From positions 1-61,781 of the forward strand of contig DASVWD010000079.1 in the NCBI GenBank assembly GCA_036389795.1: a stretch of DNA of 61,781 nucleotides, read 5' to 3'. Source of the stretch: Longimicrobium sp. Its GTDB lineage: Bacteria; Gemmatimonadota; Gemmatimonadetes; Longimicrobiales; Longimicrobiaceae. Position numbers and translations under genes: made by a program. Of the stretch, positions 16,728 to 24,537 are shown piece by piece (position 1 is the first letter of the stretch; each line of letters begins with the position of its first letter). Under the pieces are notes generated by a model. The model made no database searches, was not told the DNA's origin, and worked only from the letters and a program-made list of their open reading frames with translations.

Positions 16728-18139
16728 CGCCGCCGAAGCCCGCCCCGGCCGAGCCGCCGTTCCGCATCGACATCACGCTCGGCCCCGAGGACCTGGAGCA
16801 GCTCTGGGAGCGCTTCGACACCGAGCAGGACGAGATCCCCGCCGTCCACGCCGTCCCCGAGCTTCCGCCCGACCCCGTTCCGCACGACCCGATCGACTGG
16901 GAGTACATCCGGCAGATGGGCGCGGGGCTCGTGGGCGAGGTGGTGGACCACTACTTCCGCGCCCGGCTGATCGGCGCCGGGAAGATCCCGGAGCGCGGGC
17001 CCCTGATCGTGGCCCCCAACCACAGCGGCAACGCGTTCCCGCACGACGCGGTGGTGCTGGACCTCCTGCTCTGGCGGCACGCGGGCGGCACCCGCGCGGG
17101 GAAGTTCCGCTCGGTGTACACGCCGCAGCTCGCGGCGGTGTGGTGGATGCGCCCCTACGGGCTCGACAACTGGTGGCGGCGCGGCGGCGGGGTGGACATG
17201 ACCTTCGCCAACTTCGACCGCCTGCTGGAGCGCGGCGACCGGGTGATCTACTATCCCGAAGGGGTGCCGGGGATCGGGAAGGGGTTCCTGAAGCGCTACC
17301 AGCTGCAGCACTTCCACTCCAGCTTCGTCGCCCTCGCGGCGAAGCACCGGGCGCCCGTGTGCCTGGTCTCCGTCGTCAACGCCGAGTGGGTGAACCCCAC
17401 CAGCGTCACCTTCAACTGGCTGAACACCTTCTTCCGCAAGGTGGCGGGGCTGCCGTTCTTCCCCGTGCCCACGGTGTTCCTGGCGGCGCTCTTCCCCGTG
17501 GTCTTCTACCTGGCCTTTCCCTGCCGCATGGTGTTCGTGGTGGGCGACATGGTCGACGTGCGGAAGCTGCTGGAGGAGGAGGGGGAGACCGATCTCGAAC
17601 ATCCCCAGCGTGAGGCGGTGCTGCGCGTGGCCGAGCGGGTGCGCCGGATCGCGCAGGAGCGGCTGGACGCGGCCGTGGCCGAGCACGGGAAGAAGCCGTG
17701 GGATCTGCGGGGGTGGTGGAAGGCGATGCGGAAGCTCAAAGGCCGCTTCTGGAGCCGCACGCCGCTGGGGTGGCCGTACGCCTACATCCGCCACGACCGC
17801 GACCGGCACCGCCCGCCGGCCCGGAACGCGCTGCACGCCTTCCTCCGCGACTGGGACATCCTGTTCTACTACCTCCCGCTCGGCTGGCTGGGGATCGCGC
17901 TGGCCCGCGCGCTGCGCAGGCCCCCCTGCGGCTACCGCGGGATGACGAGGCAGGCGCGCATCGAGCGCGAGGGCTCCTTCCGCTGGACGCTCGACACCCG
18001 CCCGCTCCCGCCGCGTACAGTGCTGGAGCAAGCTTCCGCGCCTACTTACCTTCAGATGGCCGAAGACGAAGCCCGGGAGGCCGAGGCCGGCGAGTGGACG
18101 AACGCCCTGCTACGCGATGCAGCGGATGAAGGACGGTGA
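16724..18139 (+). CDS. PlsC-type lysophospholipid acyltransferase
   Basis: A 471-residue acyltransferase. The conserved block VAPNHSGNAFPHDAVV near residue 100 stands in for the NHxxxxD motif in a longer-spaced form, and IYYPEGVPGIGKGFLKRYQ near residue 180 is the substrate-phosphate-binding EG box. A hydrophobic stretch (VFLAALFPVVFYLAF) follows and could anchor it to the inner membrane. It probably acylates a lysophospholipid or related lipid; the variant spacing leaves the acceptor uncertain. It overlaps the UbiB-like kinase by 4 nt (ATGA), so the two should be produced together. The C-terminal ~150 residues are an extension beyond the acyltransferase core. Confidence 0.85.
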   Translation: MTPPKPAPAEPPFRIDITLGPEDLEQLWERFDTEQDEIPAVHAVPELPPDPVPHDPIDWEYIRQMGAGLVGEVVDHYFRARLIGAGKIPERGPLIVAPNHSGNAFPHDAVVLDLLLWRHAGGTRAGKFRSVYTPQLAAVWWMRPYGLDNWWRRGGGVDMTFANFDRLLERGDRVIYYPEGVPGIGKGFLKRYQLQHFHSSFVALAAKHRAPVCLVSVVNAEWVNPTSVTFNWLNTFFRKVAGLPFFPVPTVFLAALFPVVFYLAFPCRMVFVVGDMVDVRKLLEEEGETDLEHPQREAVLRVAERVRRIAQERLDAAVAEHGKKPWDLRGWWKAMRKLKGRFWSRTPLGWPYAYIRHDRDRHRPPARNALHAFLRDWDILFYYLPLGWLGIALARALRRPPCGYRGMTRQARIEREGSFRWTLDTRPLPPRTVLEQASAPTYLQMAEDEAREAEAGEWTNALLRDAADEGR

Positions 18140-18182
18140 GTTCTGATGGTGCAGCCTCGGTATTCCACGAATCGGGGTTTTC

Positions 18183-18407
18183 ATGAGTGACACCAGCCCG
18201 GCGGCGGCGGCGGTCCAGGCGAGCGTCCTCCGGAGGCTTACGGGGGTGGAGCGCCTGGACCTGGCCTTCGAGATGAGCCTGTTCGCGCGCGAGCTGGCGC
18301 TGACGCGGCTCCGGGCCCAGCACCCGGAGTGGTCGGAGGCCGAGCTCAAGCGCGAGCTGCTGCGTTACGCGTTCGGCTCCGACCCTCTGCCTCCGCCGCT
18401 GCGTTGA
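18183..18407 (+). CDS. Small protein of unknown function (74 aa)
   Basis: A helical 74-residue protein (RRLTGVERLDLAFEMSLFAR, then a WSEAELKRELLRYAFG segment). I do not recognise a function; small proteins of this layout are common in high-GC bacteria. Its last 11 codons (GSDPLPPPLR and stop) are nearly identical in DNA to the end of the unrelated gene at 20751-21479, which points to recombination at this spot. It lies 43 nt after the acyltransferase stop with a GGGG-rich leader. Confidence 0.6.
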   Translation: MSDTSPAAAAVQASVLRRLTGVERLDLAFEMSLFARELALTRLRAQHPEWSEAELKRELLRYAFGSDPLPPPLR

Positions 18408-18424
18408 CAGCCAGGAGCATGTGT

Positions 18425-18702
18425 CCTCCCGTCCCTGACGCTACCAGCGTGACGGTCGCAGGCTAAGCTCTCATCGTCGAACTGGTTGATGGGCGCGTTT
18501 TATCGGTGCCGCTGGTCTGGAAGCCCACCTCGCGCATGCGAGCACCGAGGAGCGCAATCGCTGGCGTGTCATCAGTCGCGGCGAAGAGATTCACTGGGCC
18601 GGACCTGGATGAGGACATCAGCGTTGCTAACCTGCTGGCGGGGAAACCTTCGGGCGACAGCCATCGTTCTCTCGAGCGATGGCTGGAACTTCGCTGCACA
18701 AT
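18425..18702 (+). pseudogene. Decayed DUF2442 gene copy
   Basis: The DNA aligns throughout with the intact DUF2442 gene at 21713-22018: CTACCAGCGTGACGGT, GATGGGCGCGTTTTATCGG, CGGACCTGGATGAGGACATC and AACCTGCTGGCGGGGAAACC all have near-identical partners there. Small deletions and an in-frame TAA destroy the reading frame. The DUF4160 partner, present before the intact copy, is missing here. The copy ends where the low-GC segment carrying the DUF262 gene begins. Confidence 0.75.
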
Positions 18703-18767
18703 CCCGTATCTTCGGACCTAAAAGTTGGATCAATCCTGGGCCCCCTCCCGCTTACCTAAGGAAAATC

Positions 18768-20648
18768 ATGAAAGCCAACGCTGCGCCTTTGTTAGCAATT
18801 TTTGAGAAGAAGATGCGGCTTGAAGTTCCCCTTTTTCAGCGTCAATATGTATGGAGCAAGGAACAACAGTGGGAGCCTCTCTGGGAGGATATTTCTCGAA
18901 AATTTGAGGAGTTTCTGGAGGGTAGAAAAGATGCACCGGTCCATTTCCTAGGCGCGCTCGTTCTCGATCAACGGCAGACGCCCACAACGCATGTGGAAAA
19001 GCGCCAGGTAATCGACGGGCAGCAACGACTAACAACACTGCAAATATTCCTCGCCGCCTTCCGAGACTTTGCTCGTGAGGAAAATTGTGAGGATTTGGCC
19101 GACGAGTGTGAATCATTCCTCCTGAACAGAGGCATGATGGCTGAACCAGAGGTAGACAGGTTCAAAGTCTGGCCTACTCAACTTGATCGATCTCAGTTCG
19201 CTGACGTAATCGTTTCAGAGTCGCGTTCCGCATTAGAGAAGAAGCATCCGCTTTATTGGAGAAAGTACGCACGTCGTCCTGAGCCACGGCCGCGAATGAT
19301 CGAAGCATACTTATTTTTCCACGATCAGCTGAAGCAATTTTTCCTTGGTAGCACGACCGAACCTCCTATTGCAGGAGAAGTTGAGCTTTCATCCCGTCTC
19401 GAGGAGTGCTTTCAGGCGCTTAGAAGTGCCTTGCAGGTCGTAGTAATCGATTTGGATTATGATGATGATGCACAAGTGATATTTGAAACCCTGAATGCTC
19501 GCGGGGAACCACTTCTGCCTGCGGATCTTCTGCGCAACTTTATTTTCCTGCGAGCTGCCCGAACCGGTGAATCGCAGGAAGCGCTGTACAAGCAGTATTG
19601 GCAGCGGTTCGATGACCCATTCTGGCGGACCGAAATAAAGCAAGGGCGCTTGAGTCGTCCACGAAGCGACCTGTTCTTGCAGCACTTTTTGGCTAGCCGC
19701 CAAACGGTCGATATTCCAGTGAAACACCTCTTTGTTGAGTACAAGCACTGGATTAACAAGTACCGACCGTTCGCAAGTGTTCGTGATGAGCTTGAGACGC
19801 TTTCAAGGCAAGGTGATGATTTCCGGCGTATCGTTCAACCAGGGAAAGACGATACTCTATCCCCTCTCGTCTCTTTCTTGGATTCATTCGATATTCGTAC
19901 CGTATACCCGCTTTTGCTTTATCTCCTAGATCTGGGACTGGGTGAAGAGGAACTGAAGGGAATTGGAAGAACACTTGAGTCGTATCTTCTTCGAAGAGCT
20001 GTTTGTGGTCTCACAACGAAAAACTATAACCGAGTTTTCCTGTCACTTACCCGGGCGCTACGAACCGAGGGTACATCATATGAACGCATCCAAATACATC
20101 TGAGTGGTCTAACCGGCGAATCTGCCGAGTGGCCAACAGATGCCACATTCCACACCGCTTGGATGACAAACCACGCTTACAATGTAATGCAAAATCCCAA
20201 GATCGTTCACATCCTCAAGCGTCTCAATTCTACCTATCTCTCGCCCAAAAACGAGAGCATTGTCGAAGGGCACTTGACTGTAGAGCATATCATGCCCCAA
20301 GCGTGGCTTGAGCATTGGCCTCTGATGGATGGCATGAAGGGGATGAGCGGTCCTGAGTTGTGGACGGCACCTGTGGATGATCCACGTGCCGTAGCGTCAA
20401 GGCGTCGGAACTCGTTTCTTCAGACGCTGGGAAATCTCACAATTCTTACTCAGCCTCTTAACTCCTCAGTATCCAACTCTTCTTGGGAGGTGAAAAAGCC
20501 GGCATTGTTGGCATCCTCGCTTCTGCCAATCAACCAACAGCTCCATGCCTATCTCGTATGGGACGAAGCCGCCATCGTCCATCGAGGTGAAGAATTATTC
20601 CAGCGCGCCTTACAACTTTGGCCGGGACCAAGCATCAATTCACTTTGA
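18768..20648 (+). CDS. DUF262-DUF1524 protein (GmrSD-like type IV restriction enzyme candidate)
   Basis: A 626-residue single-chain protein. The N-terminal DUF262 domain shows FQRQYVWSKEQQW near residue 20, HFLGALVLDQ and the key motif VIDGQQRLTT (Asp83), then IFETLNARGEPLLPADLLRN. The C-terminal DUF1524 domain is HNH-like: LTVEHIMPQAW (His507) and RRNSFLQTLGNLTIL. In GmrSD the NTP-binding DUF262 and nuclease DUF1524 parts cleave glucosylated-hydroxymethyl phage DNA; defence against modified phage DNA is inferred. AAGGAAA precedes the ATG at 18768. Composition is near 50 percent GC, far below its neighbours, and it sits between duplicated flanking sequences, so recent transfer is likely. No methylase or other restriction gene is beside it. 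Confidence 0.9.
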   Translation: MKANAAPLLAIFEKKMRLEVPLFQRQYVWSKEQQWEPLWEDISRKFEEFLEGRKDAPVHFLGALVLDQRQTPTTHVEKRQVIDGQQRLTTLQIFLAAFRDFAREENCEDLADECESFLLNRGMMAEPEVDRFKVWPTQLDRSQFADVIVSESRSALEKKHPLYWRKYARRPEPRPRMIEAYLFFHDQLKQFFLGSTTEPPIAGEVELSSRLEECFQALRSALQVVVIDLDYDDDAQVIFETLNARGEPLLPADLLRNFIFLRAARTGESQEALYKQYWQRFDDPFWRTEIKQGRLSRPRSDLFLQHFLASRQTVDIPVKHLFVEYKHWINKYRPFASVRDELETLSRQGDDFRRIVQPGKDDTLSPLVSFLDSFDIRTVYPLLLYLLDLGLGEEELKGIGRTLESYLLRRAVCGLTTKNYNRVFLSLTRALRTEGTSYERIQIHLSGLTGESAEWPTDATFHTAWMTNHAYNVMQNPKIVHILKRLNSTYLSPKNESIVEGHLTVEHIMPQAWLEHWPLMDGMKGMSGPELWTAPVDDPRAVASRRRNSFLQTLGNLTILTQPLNSSVSNSSWEVKKPALLASSLLPINQQLHAYLVWDEAAIVHRGEELFQRALQLWPGPSINSL

Positions 20649-20750
20649 TGCTTGTACAAAGCATTTGTCATTTGACGGCACTGGGGTTTGACAGCCCCGG
20701 CCCCGAGCTTCGATAATTGAGCAGCCGATCCACTTACCCGAGGGTGAGCG

Positions 20751-21479
20751 ATGACGGACGAACGCCGGTACGGAGAAGAAGAGGTCGCCGCGATCTTCGA
20801 GGCCGCCGCGAGCCCCCGCGGCTCCGGCGGGCGCGCCCTCTCCCCCGAGGGCGGGCTCTCCCTGGGCGAACTGCAGGCGATCGGCGCGGAGGTGGGGATC
20901 GCGCCGGAGCGGATCGCCGACGCGGCGGCGGCCCTCGACGTGCGCGGGGGAGCCGCTCCCCGCCGGAAGTTCCTGGGAATGCCGATCTCCGTCGGCCGGA
21001 CCGTCGACCTGCCGCGCGCGCCCACGGACCGCGAATGGGAGCTGCTCGTCGCCGAGCTGCGGGAGACGTTCGGCGCGCACGGAAGGGACAAGTCGAGCGG
21101 CGGCCTGCGCGCCTGGACCAACGGCAACCTCCGCGCGTACGTGGAGCCGACGGAGGCCGGCCACCGCCTCCGCCTGGGGACGCTGAAGGGCGACGGCGTC
21201 GCGCTCGCCCGGCTGGGAGTCGGCGGGCTGCTGGCGGCGCTGGTCATGTTCGTCGTCCTCCTCCTCACCGGCGCGCAGACCGACGACCTCGAGATGGCGG
21301 CGCTCGTAGCCGCGATGGGCGCTTTCGTCCTCGCGGTCAACGCGCTCCGCCTCCCCCGCTGGGCCCACGAGCGGGAGGAGCAGATGGAGTACATCGCGGC
21401 CCGGGCCCGTACCCTGATCCGCGCGGAGCCGGAGCCGGGCGCGAGCGGCTCCGACCCTCTGCCGCCGCCTCTGCGTTGA
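20751..21479 (+). CDS. Membrane protein of unknown function
   Basis: A 242-residue protein. Residues 1-65 look like a regulatory helical domain (RRYGEEEVAAIFEAAA, then LSLGELQAIGAEVGI). The middle is soluble, and two membrane segments near residues 158-205 (LLAALVMFVVLLLTG and ALVAAMGAFVLAVNALRL) are followed by a charged tail. I know the layout as a recurrent uncharacterised family but no function. The tail DNA for GSDPLPPPLR matches the end of the small gene at 18183-18407. A GAGGGTGAG leader precedes the ATG. It is followed closely by the DUF4160/DUF2442 genes. Confidence 0.7.
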   Translation: MTDERRYGEEEVAAIFEAAASPRGSGGRALSPEGGLSLGELQAIGAEVGIAPERIADAAAALDVRGGAAPRRKFLGMPISVGRTVDLPRAPTDREWELLVAELRETFGAHGRDKSSGGLRAWTNGNLRAYVEPTEAGHRLRLGTLKGDGVALARLGVGGLLAALVMFVVLLLTGAQTDDLEMAALVAAMGAFVLAVNALRLPRWAHEREEQMEYIAARARTLIRAEPEPGASGSDPLPPPLR

Positions 21480-21495
21480 GACCGTCAGGAGGGCG

Positions 21496-21732
21496 ATGCC
21501 GACCGTATTGCGTAGCGGCCCCTACAGGTTTTTCTTTTACGCAGGTGATCGTGAGGAGCCGCCGCACGTACACGTTGAGCGCGAGAAGAACCGGGCGAAG
21601 TTCTGGCTCGATCCCGTGCGGATGCAGGACAGCGGCGGCTTCAGCGGAATCGAGCTGAATCGAATCTCCGCCCTGGTGGAAGCTCATCGGGACCAGTTGC
21701 TTAGAGCCTGGAATGACTACTTCAACGAGTGA
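21496..21732 (+). CDS. DUF4160 protein (toxin-antitoxin-like)
   Basis: A 78-residue protein that matches DUF4160: GPYRFFFYAGDREEPPHVHV near the start, then AKFWLDPV and the helical end RISALVEAHRDQLLRAWNDY. DUF4160 genes are typically paired with DUF2442 genes, as here, and the pair is usually regarded as a toxin-antitoxin-like module; which partner is harmful is not established for this pair. AGGAGGG lies 5 nt before the ATG. It overlaps the DUF2442 gene by 20 nt. Confidence 0.85.
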   Translation: MPTVLRSGPYRFFFYAGDREEPPHVHVEREKNRAKFWLDPVRMQDSGGFSGIELNRISALVEAHRDQLLRAWNDYFNE

Positions 21733-22018
21733 GCTTCGTGTCCCCGAAGCTACCGGCGTGACGGTAACGGACGAAGCTCTCACCGTCGAATTGGTCGACG
21801 GGCGCGTTCTATCGGTGCCGCTGGTGTGGTATCCGCGCCTCGCGCACGGGAGTCCCGATGAGCGTAACCGCTGGCGGCTCATCGGTCGGGGTGAAGGAAT
21901 TCATTGGCCCGACCTGGATGAGGACATCAGCGTCGCGAACCTTCTGGCGGGGAAGCCTTCGGGCGAGAGCCAGCGTTCTCTCAAGCGTTGGTTGGAGCTC
22001 CGCCGCGGTGCCGCCTGA
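21713..22018 (+). CDS. DUF2442 protein, partner of DUF4160
   Basis: A 101-residue protein with the DUF2442 features VELVDGRVLSVPLVWYPRL and RWRLIGRGEGIHWPDLDEDI, ending ISVANLLAGKPSGES. It begins inside the DUF4160 gene, a translationally coupled arrangement usual for these pairs. A decayed copy of this gene lies about 3.3 kb upstream (18425-18702), showing that the module was once duplicated or rearranged around the DUF262 gene. Confidence 0.85.
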   Translation: MTTSTSELRVPEATGVTVTDEALTVELVDGRVLSVPLVWYPRLAHGSPDERNRWRLIGRGEGIHWPDLDEDISVANLLAGKPSGESQRSLKRWLELRRGAA

Positions 22019-22031
22019 TAGATAAGAACAA

Positions 22032-22064
22032 CGAAGCCCCGGCCGCGCATCGGCCGGGGCTTCG
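22032..22064 (+). terminator. Terminator hairpin, family GAAGCCCCGGCC (copy 1)
   Basis: CGAAGCCCCGGCCG and its complement with a short CGCAT loop, 14 nt after the DUF2442 stop. Near-identical hairpins recur at 22828-22860, 23517-23550 and 25063-25095, all in this accessory stretch. Confidence 0.75.
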
Positions 22065-22146
22065 CTCGTCAACCCGGCCAAGGATACCCCAATCTGGACG
22101 AGCGCCGCGGCTTGTGCCTGCACGGCTCTTTGCTTACATTCTGGAC

Positions 22147-22413
22147 ATGGTGAAACTCCGCTATACTGCCGAAGAGCTTGCCCGCCTGGGCGACGCGCTG
22201 TTCGAGCGCGAGGTGGCCCCGTACATTTCCACCGAGGACGCCGGCTGCTTCGTTGCAATCGACGTCGAGAGCGGCGCGTACGAGATCGACCATCACGAAT
22301 TGACGGCCATCCATCGGCTGTTCGCGCGGAAGCCGGATGCGCAGATCTGGCTCCGGCGTGTCGACAAGCTCTACACGCACCGTTTCGGACCCCGAGCGAA
22401 CCCGGCCGCGTGA
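22147..22413 (+). CDS. Small partner protein of a retropepsin-like protease (88 aa)
   Basis: An 88-residue acidic/basic protein (MVKLRYTAEELARLGDALFE, a FVAIDVESGAYEID strand, HELTAIHRLFARKPDAQIWL). I know the type as a small gene regularly placed directly before clan AA aspartic protease genes; its function is not known. Its stop overlaps the GTG start of the protease (GTGA), indicating coupling. The start at 22147 was chosen because upstream in-frame residues are encoded by the preceding terminator hairpin. Confidence 0.7.
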   Translation: MVKLRYTAEELARLGDALFEREVAPYISTEDAGCFVAIDVESGAYEIDHHELTAIHRLFARKPDAQIWLRRVDKLYTHRFGPRANPAA

Positions 22414-22805
22414 TCGAGGGCGCCGTCAACGCAAAACGCGAAGCCGTCGTTGATCTCACCGTGAGCGGGCCGGCAGGTCTTGCGGAACGGCTTGCTTTTG
22501 TAGTCGATACCGGCTTCGATTCCGACGTCACTCTTCCCGCTGCAACAGTCGCGGCCATGGGGCTCCGCTTGGTAGCCGCGGGACGAGCGGTCCTGGGCGA
22601 CGGAAGCCTGACGTACTACGATATTTGCGAGGCCGAGGTGGTGTGGGGGAATGCCTCCCGCCAGGTGCTCGTCGACGTCGCTGAGACCGAGTCGTTGCTC
22701 GGGATGGGCCTACTGGAAGGCCACGAACTGCGCATCGAAGCAGTCCGCGGCGGCCGAGTCCGCATCACCCCGCTTCTTGTGAGCGAATCGCAGCCGGCGA
22801 CCTGA
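22410..22805 (+). CDS. Clan AA (retropepsin-like) aspartic protease
   Basis: A 131-residue protein with the single-subunit retropepsin pattern. The catalytic motif FVVDTGFDSDVTLP (DTG) is near residues 30-43, a flap-like GDGSLTYYDICEAEVVWG follows, and SLLGMGLLEGHELRIE is the second-half motif. Such small proteases act as dimers; bacterial substrates are mostly unknown. The GTG start overlaps the stop of the small partner gene. The pair is bounded by two copies of the same terminator hairpin and so forms a self-contained module in an accessory region. Confidence 0.82.
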   Translation: MIEGAVNAKREAVVDLTVSGPAGLAERLAFVVDTGFDSDVTLPAATVAAMGLRLVAAGRAVLGDGSLTYYDICEAEVVWGNASRQVLVDVAETESLLGMGLLEGHELRIEAVRGGRVRITPLLVSESQPAT

Positions 22806-22827
22806 AGCGTGCACACGCGGGAACGAC

Positions 22828-22860
22828 GAAGCCCCGGCCGCGCATCGGCCGGGGCTTCTT
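22828..22860 (+). terminator. Terminator hairpin, copy 2
   Basis: GAAGCCCCGGCCG with its complement around CGCAT, followed by TTT, 22 nt after the protease stop. It also forms the left end of the duplicated block that carries the tandem peptides. Confidence 0.8.
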
Positions 22861-22861
22861 T

Positions 22862-23289
22862 GTCCAGAGATAGGACGATTCAGGCAGCGGATCGGTCGAT
22901 GCGGTCCAGCACGGCACCCAGGCGGTCGAGCGGAGACGGCTAGCGCCGGCGCGCCTGTGTCGCGTGGCGAGGTGTCCGCGGGACCGGGGCGGATCGCGGC
23001 GTCGGTGTCCCGGTGAGACCGGCGCGCCTCACGCTCCGGAACCCTCGCGTCCCGTCAAGAATTTGCTTCAACCCTTTCAGGAATCGTGCGTTATCGCGGC
23101 GGAGCGCGTCCGCCGGGGTCGCGGTCCGCCCGTTGCGAGCCCGCCCCCGCGCGAGTGGCGGGCGGCTACGACGCCGGCGGTCCGCACCAGGCCGCGGGTG
23201 GTTGACCGTGCGGGTGAATGCCGCCCGGGCCCCGCTCGCCGGCTGGATCATACGTCGGAACATTTTCATCCTGCAACGGGGAGGTACCG
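22862..23289 (+). repeat. Duplicated block 1: patatin 3' scrap plus peptide upstream region
   Basis: This gap holds no gene. Its first ~75 nt (GGTCGATGCGGTCCAGCACG and flanks, to ~22937) match the 3' end of the patatin gene (25120-25170). The rest aligns with 23630-23971 at high identity, including CGCGGGACCGG, CGGCGTCGGTGTCCC, GCCGGGGTCGCGGTCCGCCC and a shared CATCCTGCAACG just before the peptide start. The alignment shows a ~680-bp tandem segmental duplication (22828-23508 and 23517-24187). Confidence 0.8.
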
Positions 23290-23508
23290 ATGGCGAAGCT
23301 CAGGCTGGATCTGGACGCGCTGGAGGTGGAGTCGTTCGAGGCCCTGTGCGAAGGCCTGCACGTTCCCGGCACCGTAAAGGCCAACCAGGACGCAGGCGAC
23401 CGTGCCGGAGATGCCGCGGACGACGCCAGGGATGCCGCCACGTACACCCCCTCGTGCGGGAAAACGGCCTGTGCCACCTGCTACACGTGTTTCGGACCCA
23501 ACTGCTGA
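23290..23508 (+). CDS. Tandem Cys-rich RiPP-like precursor, peptide 1 (72 aa)
   Basis: Leader MAKLRLDLDALEVESFEALC carries the LxLDxLxVESF pattern of pinensin-type lanthipeptide leaders. It is followed by GLHVPGTV, an Ala/Asp-rich helical spacer (AGDRAGDAADDARDAAT) and a Cys-rich core with Cys at 56, 61, 64, 67 and 72, giving C-x4-C-x2-C-x2-C-x4-C. The core also has Thr and Ser, so thioether crosslinking is possible, but the spacing could equally bind metal; function is inferred. The start at 23290 is set by GGGGAGG 8 nt upstream and by identical starts in all five copies. A terminator follows the stop. No modifying enzyme or transporter is in the window. Confidence 0.8.
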   Translation: MAKLRLDLDALEVESFEALCEGLHVPGTVKANQDAGDRAGDAADDARDAATYTPSCGKTACATCYTCFGPNC

Positions 23509-23516
23509 ACGAACAA

Positions 23517-23550
23517 CGAAGCCCGCAGCCGCGCATCGGCCGGGGCTTCG
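23517..23550 (+). terminator. Terminator hairpin, copy 3
   Basis: GAAGCCCGCAGCCG/CGGCCGGGGCTTC with one mismatch, followed by TCGTTTT, 8 nt after peptide 1. It separates peptide 1 from the other four. Confidence 0.75.
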
Positions 23551-23551
23551 T

Positions 23552-23971
23552 CGTTTTCCAGAGGCAGGACTATCTACGCGGCGGATCCGTCGATGCGTCC
23601 AGCACGGCGCCAGGCTGTCGAGCGGAGACGGCGGCTGGTGTCGGCGCGCCGACACCAGCGTGGCGAGGTCGTCCGCGGGACCGGTCGGATCGCGGCGTCG
23701 GTGTCCCGCTGAGACCGGCACGTCTCACGTTCCAGAACTTCCGCGTTTCGTCAAGGAATTCGCTTCAAATCTTTCAGGAACAGTGCATTATGGGCGGCGG
23801 AGCCTGCCCGCCGGGGTCGCGGTCCGCCCGTTGCGAGCCCGCCCCCGCGCGAGTGGCGGGCGGCTATGATGCCGGCGGTCGAGGCCGGTTCCGACCGTAC
23901 GGGTGAATGCCGTCCGGGCCCCTCGCAGGCTGGGTAATGAGAGCGTTTCATCCTGCAACGAAGAGGTACCG
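23552..23971 (+). repeat. Duplicated block 2: patatin 3' scrap plus peptide upstream region
   Basis: Second copy of the block at 22862-23289. It begins with TACGCGGCGGATCCGTCGAT, matching the patatin 3' end, and ends in CATCCTGCAACG before peptide 2. No intact gene is seen. It differs from block 1 by scattered substitutions and small indels, so the duplication is not brand new. Confidence 0.8.
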
Positions 23972-24187
23972 ATGGCGAAGCTCAAGCTGAACCTGGAGGC
24001 GCTGGAGGTGGAGTCGTTCGAGATCGTGTCCGCAGGTCCTCACCCGCCTGGCACCGTCAGGGCCAACCAGGACGCAGACGACCGCGCCAAAGATGCCGCG
24101 GACAACGCCAGGTCCGCCGCCACGTGCTTCGGCCGCTCCTGCCAGCCCTCGCACTGTGACTCCTGCGACACGTGTGAGGACTGCTGA
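23972..24187 (+). CDS. Tandem Cys-rich RiPP-like precursor, peptide 2 (71 aa)
   Basis: Leader type B (MAKLKLNLEALEVESFEIVS, then GPHPPGTV and ANQDADDRAKDAADNARS). The core has Cys at 52, 57, 62, 65, 68 and 71 (CFGRSCQPSHC, then DSCDTCEDC). It shares the C-x2-C-x2-C heart of peptide 1 but adds an upstream Cys and shortens the tail. AAGAGG precedes the ATG by 7 nt. It lies 68 nt upstream of peptide 3 with no terminator between, so peptides 2-5 may be one transcript. Confidence 0.8.
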   Translation: MAKLKLNLEALEVESFEIVSAGPHPPGTVRANQDADDRAKDAADNARSAATCFGRSCQPSHCDSCDTCEDC

Positions 24188-24254
24188 GGTCCGGTGGCTC
24201 GTGCCGGCTGGATCATGCGCCGGAGCATTTTCATCCTGCAACGGGAGGCATCCG

Positions 24255-24470
24255 ATGGCGAAGCTCAGGCTGAACCTGGAGGCGCTGGAGGTGGAGTCGT
24301 TCGAGATCGTGTCCGCAGGTCCTCACCCGCCCGGCACCGTCAGGGCCAACCAGGACGCAGACGATCGCGCCAAAGATGCCGCGGACAACGCCAGGACCGC
24401 CGCCACGTGCTTCGGCCGCTCCTGCCAGCCCTCGCACTGTGACTCCTGCGACACGTGTAAGGACTGCTGA
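24255..24470 (+). CDS. Tandem Cys-rich RiPP-like precursor, peptide 3 (71 aa)
   Basis: Nearly identical to peptide 2: the leader differs at Arg5 (Lys in peptide 2), the spacer at Thr49 (Ser in peptide 2), and the core ends in CDTCKDC instead of CDTCEDC. The upstream 45 nt (GGCTGGATCATGCGCCGGAG, CATTTTCATCCTGCAACGGG) are shared with the other copies. This is the most recent-looking duplicate in the array. Confidence 0.8.
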   Translation: MAKLRLNLEALEVESFEIVSAGPHPPGTVRANQDADDRAKDAADNARTAATCFGRSCQPSHCDSCDTCKDC

Positions 24471-24537
24471 GGTCCGGTGGCCCGCGCCGGCTGGATCGTG
24501 CGCCGGAGCATTTTCATCCTGCAACGGGGAGGTACCG

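Noticed and set aside
18486-18767. N-terminal extension of the DUF262 protein from a TTG at 18486
   Set aside because: This DNA is the DUF2442 pseudogene read in a wrong frame; AAGGAAA before the ATG at 18768 marks the start.
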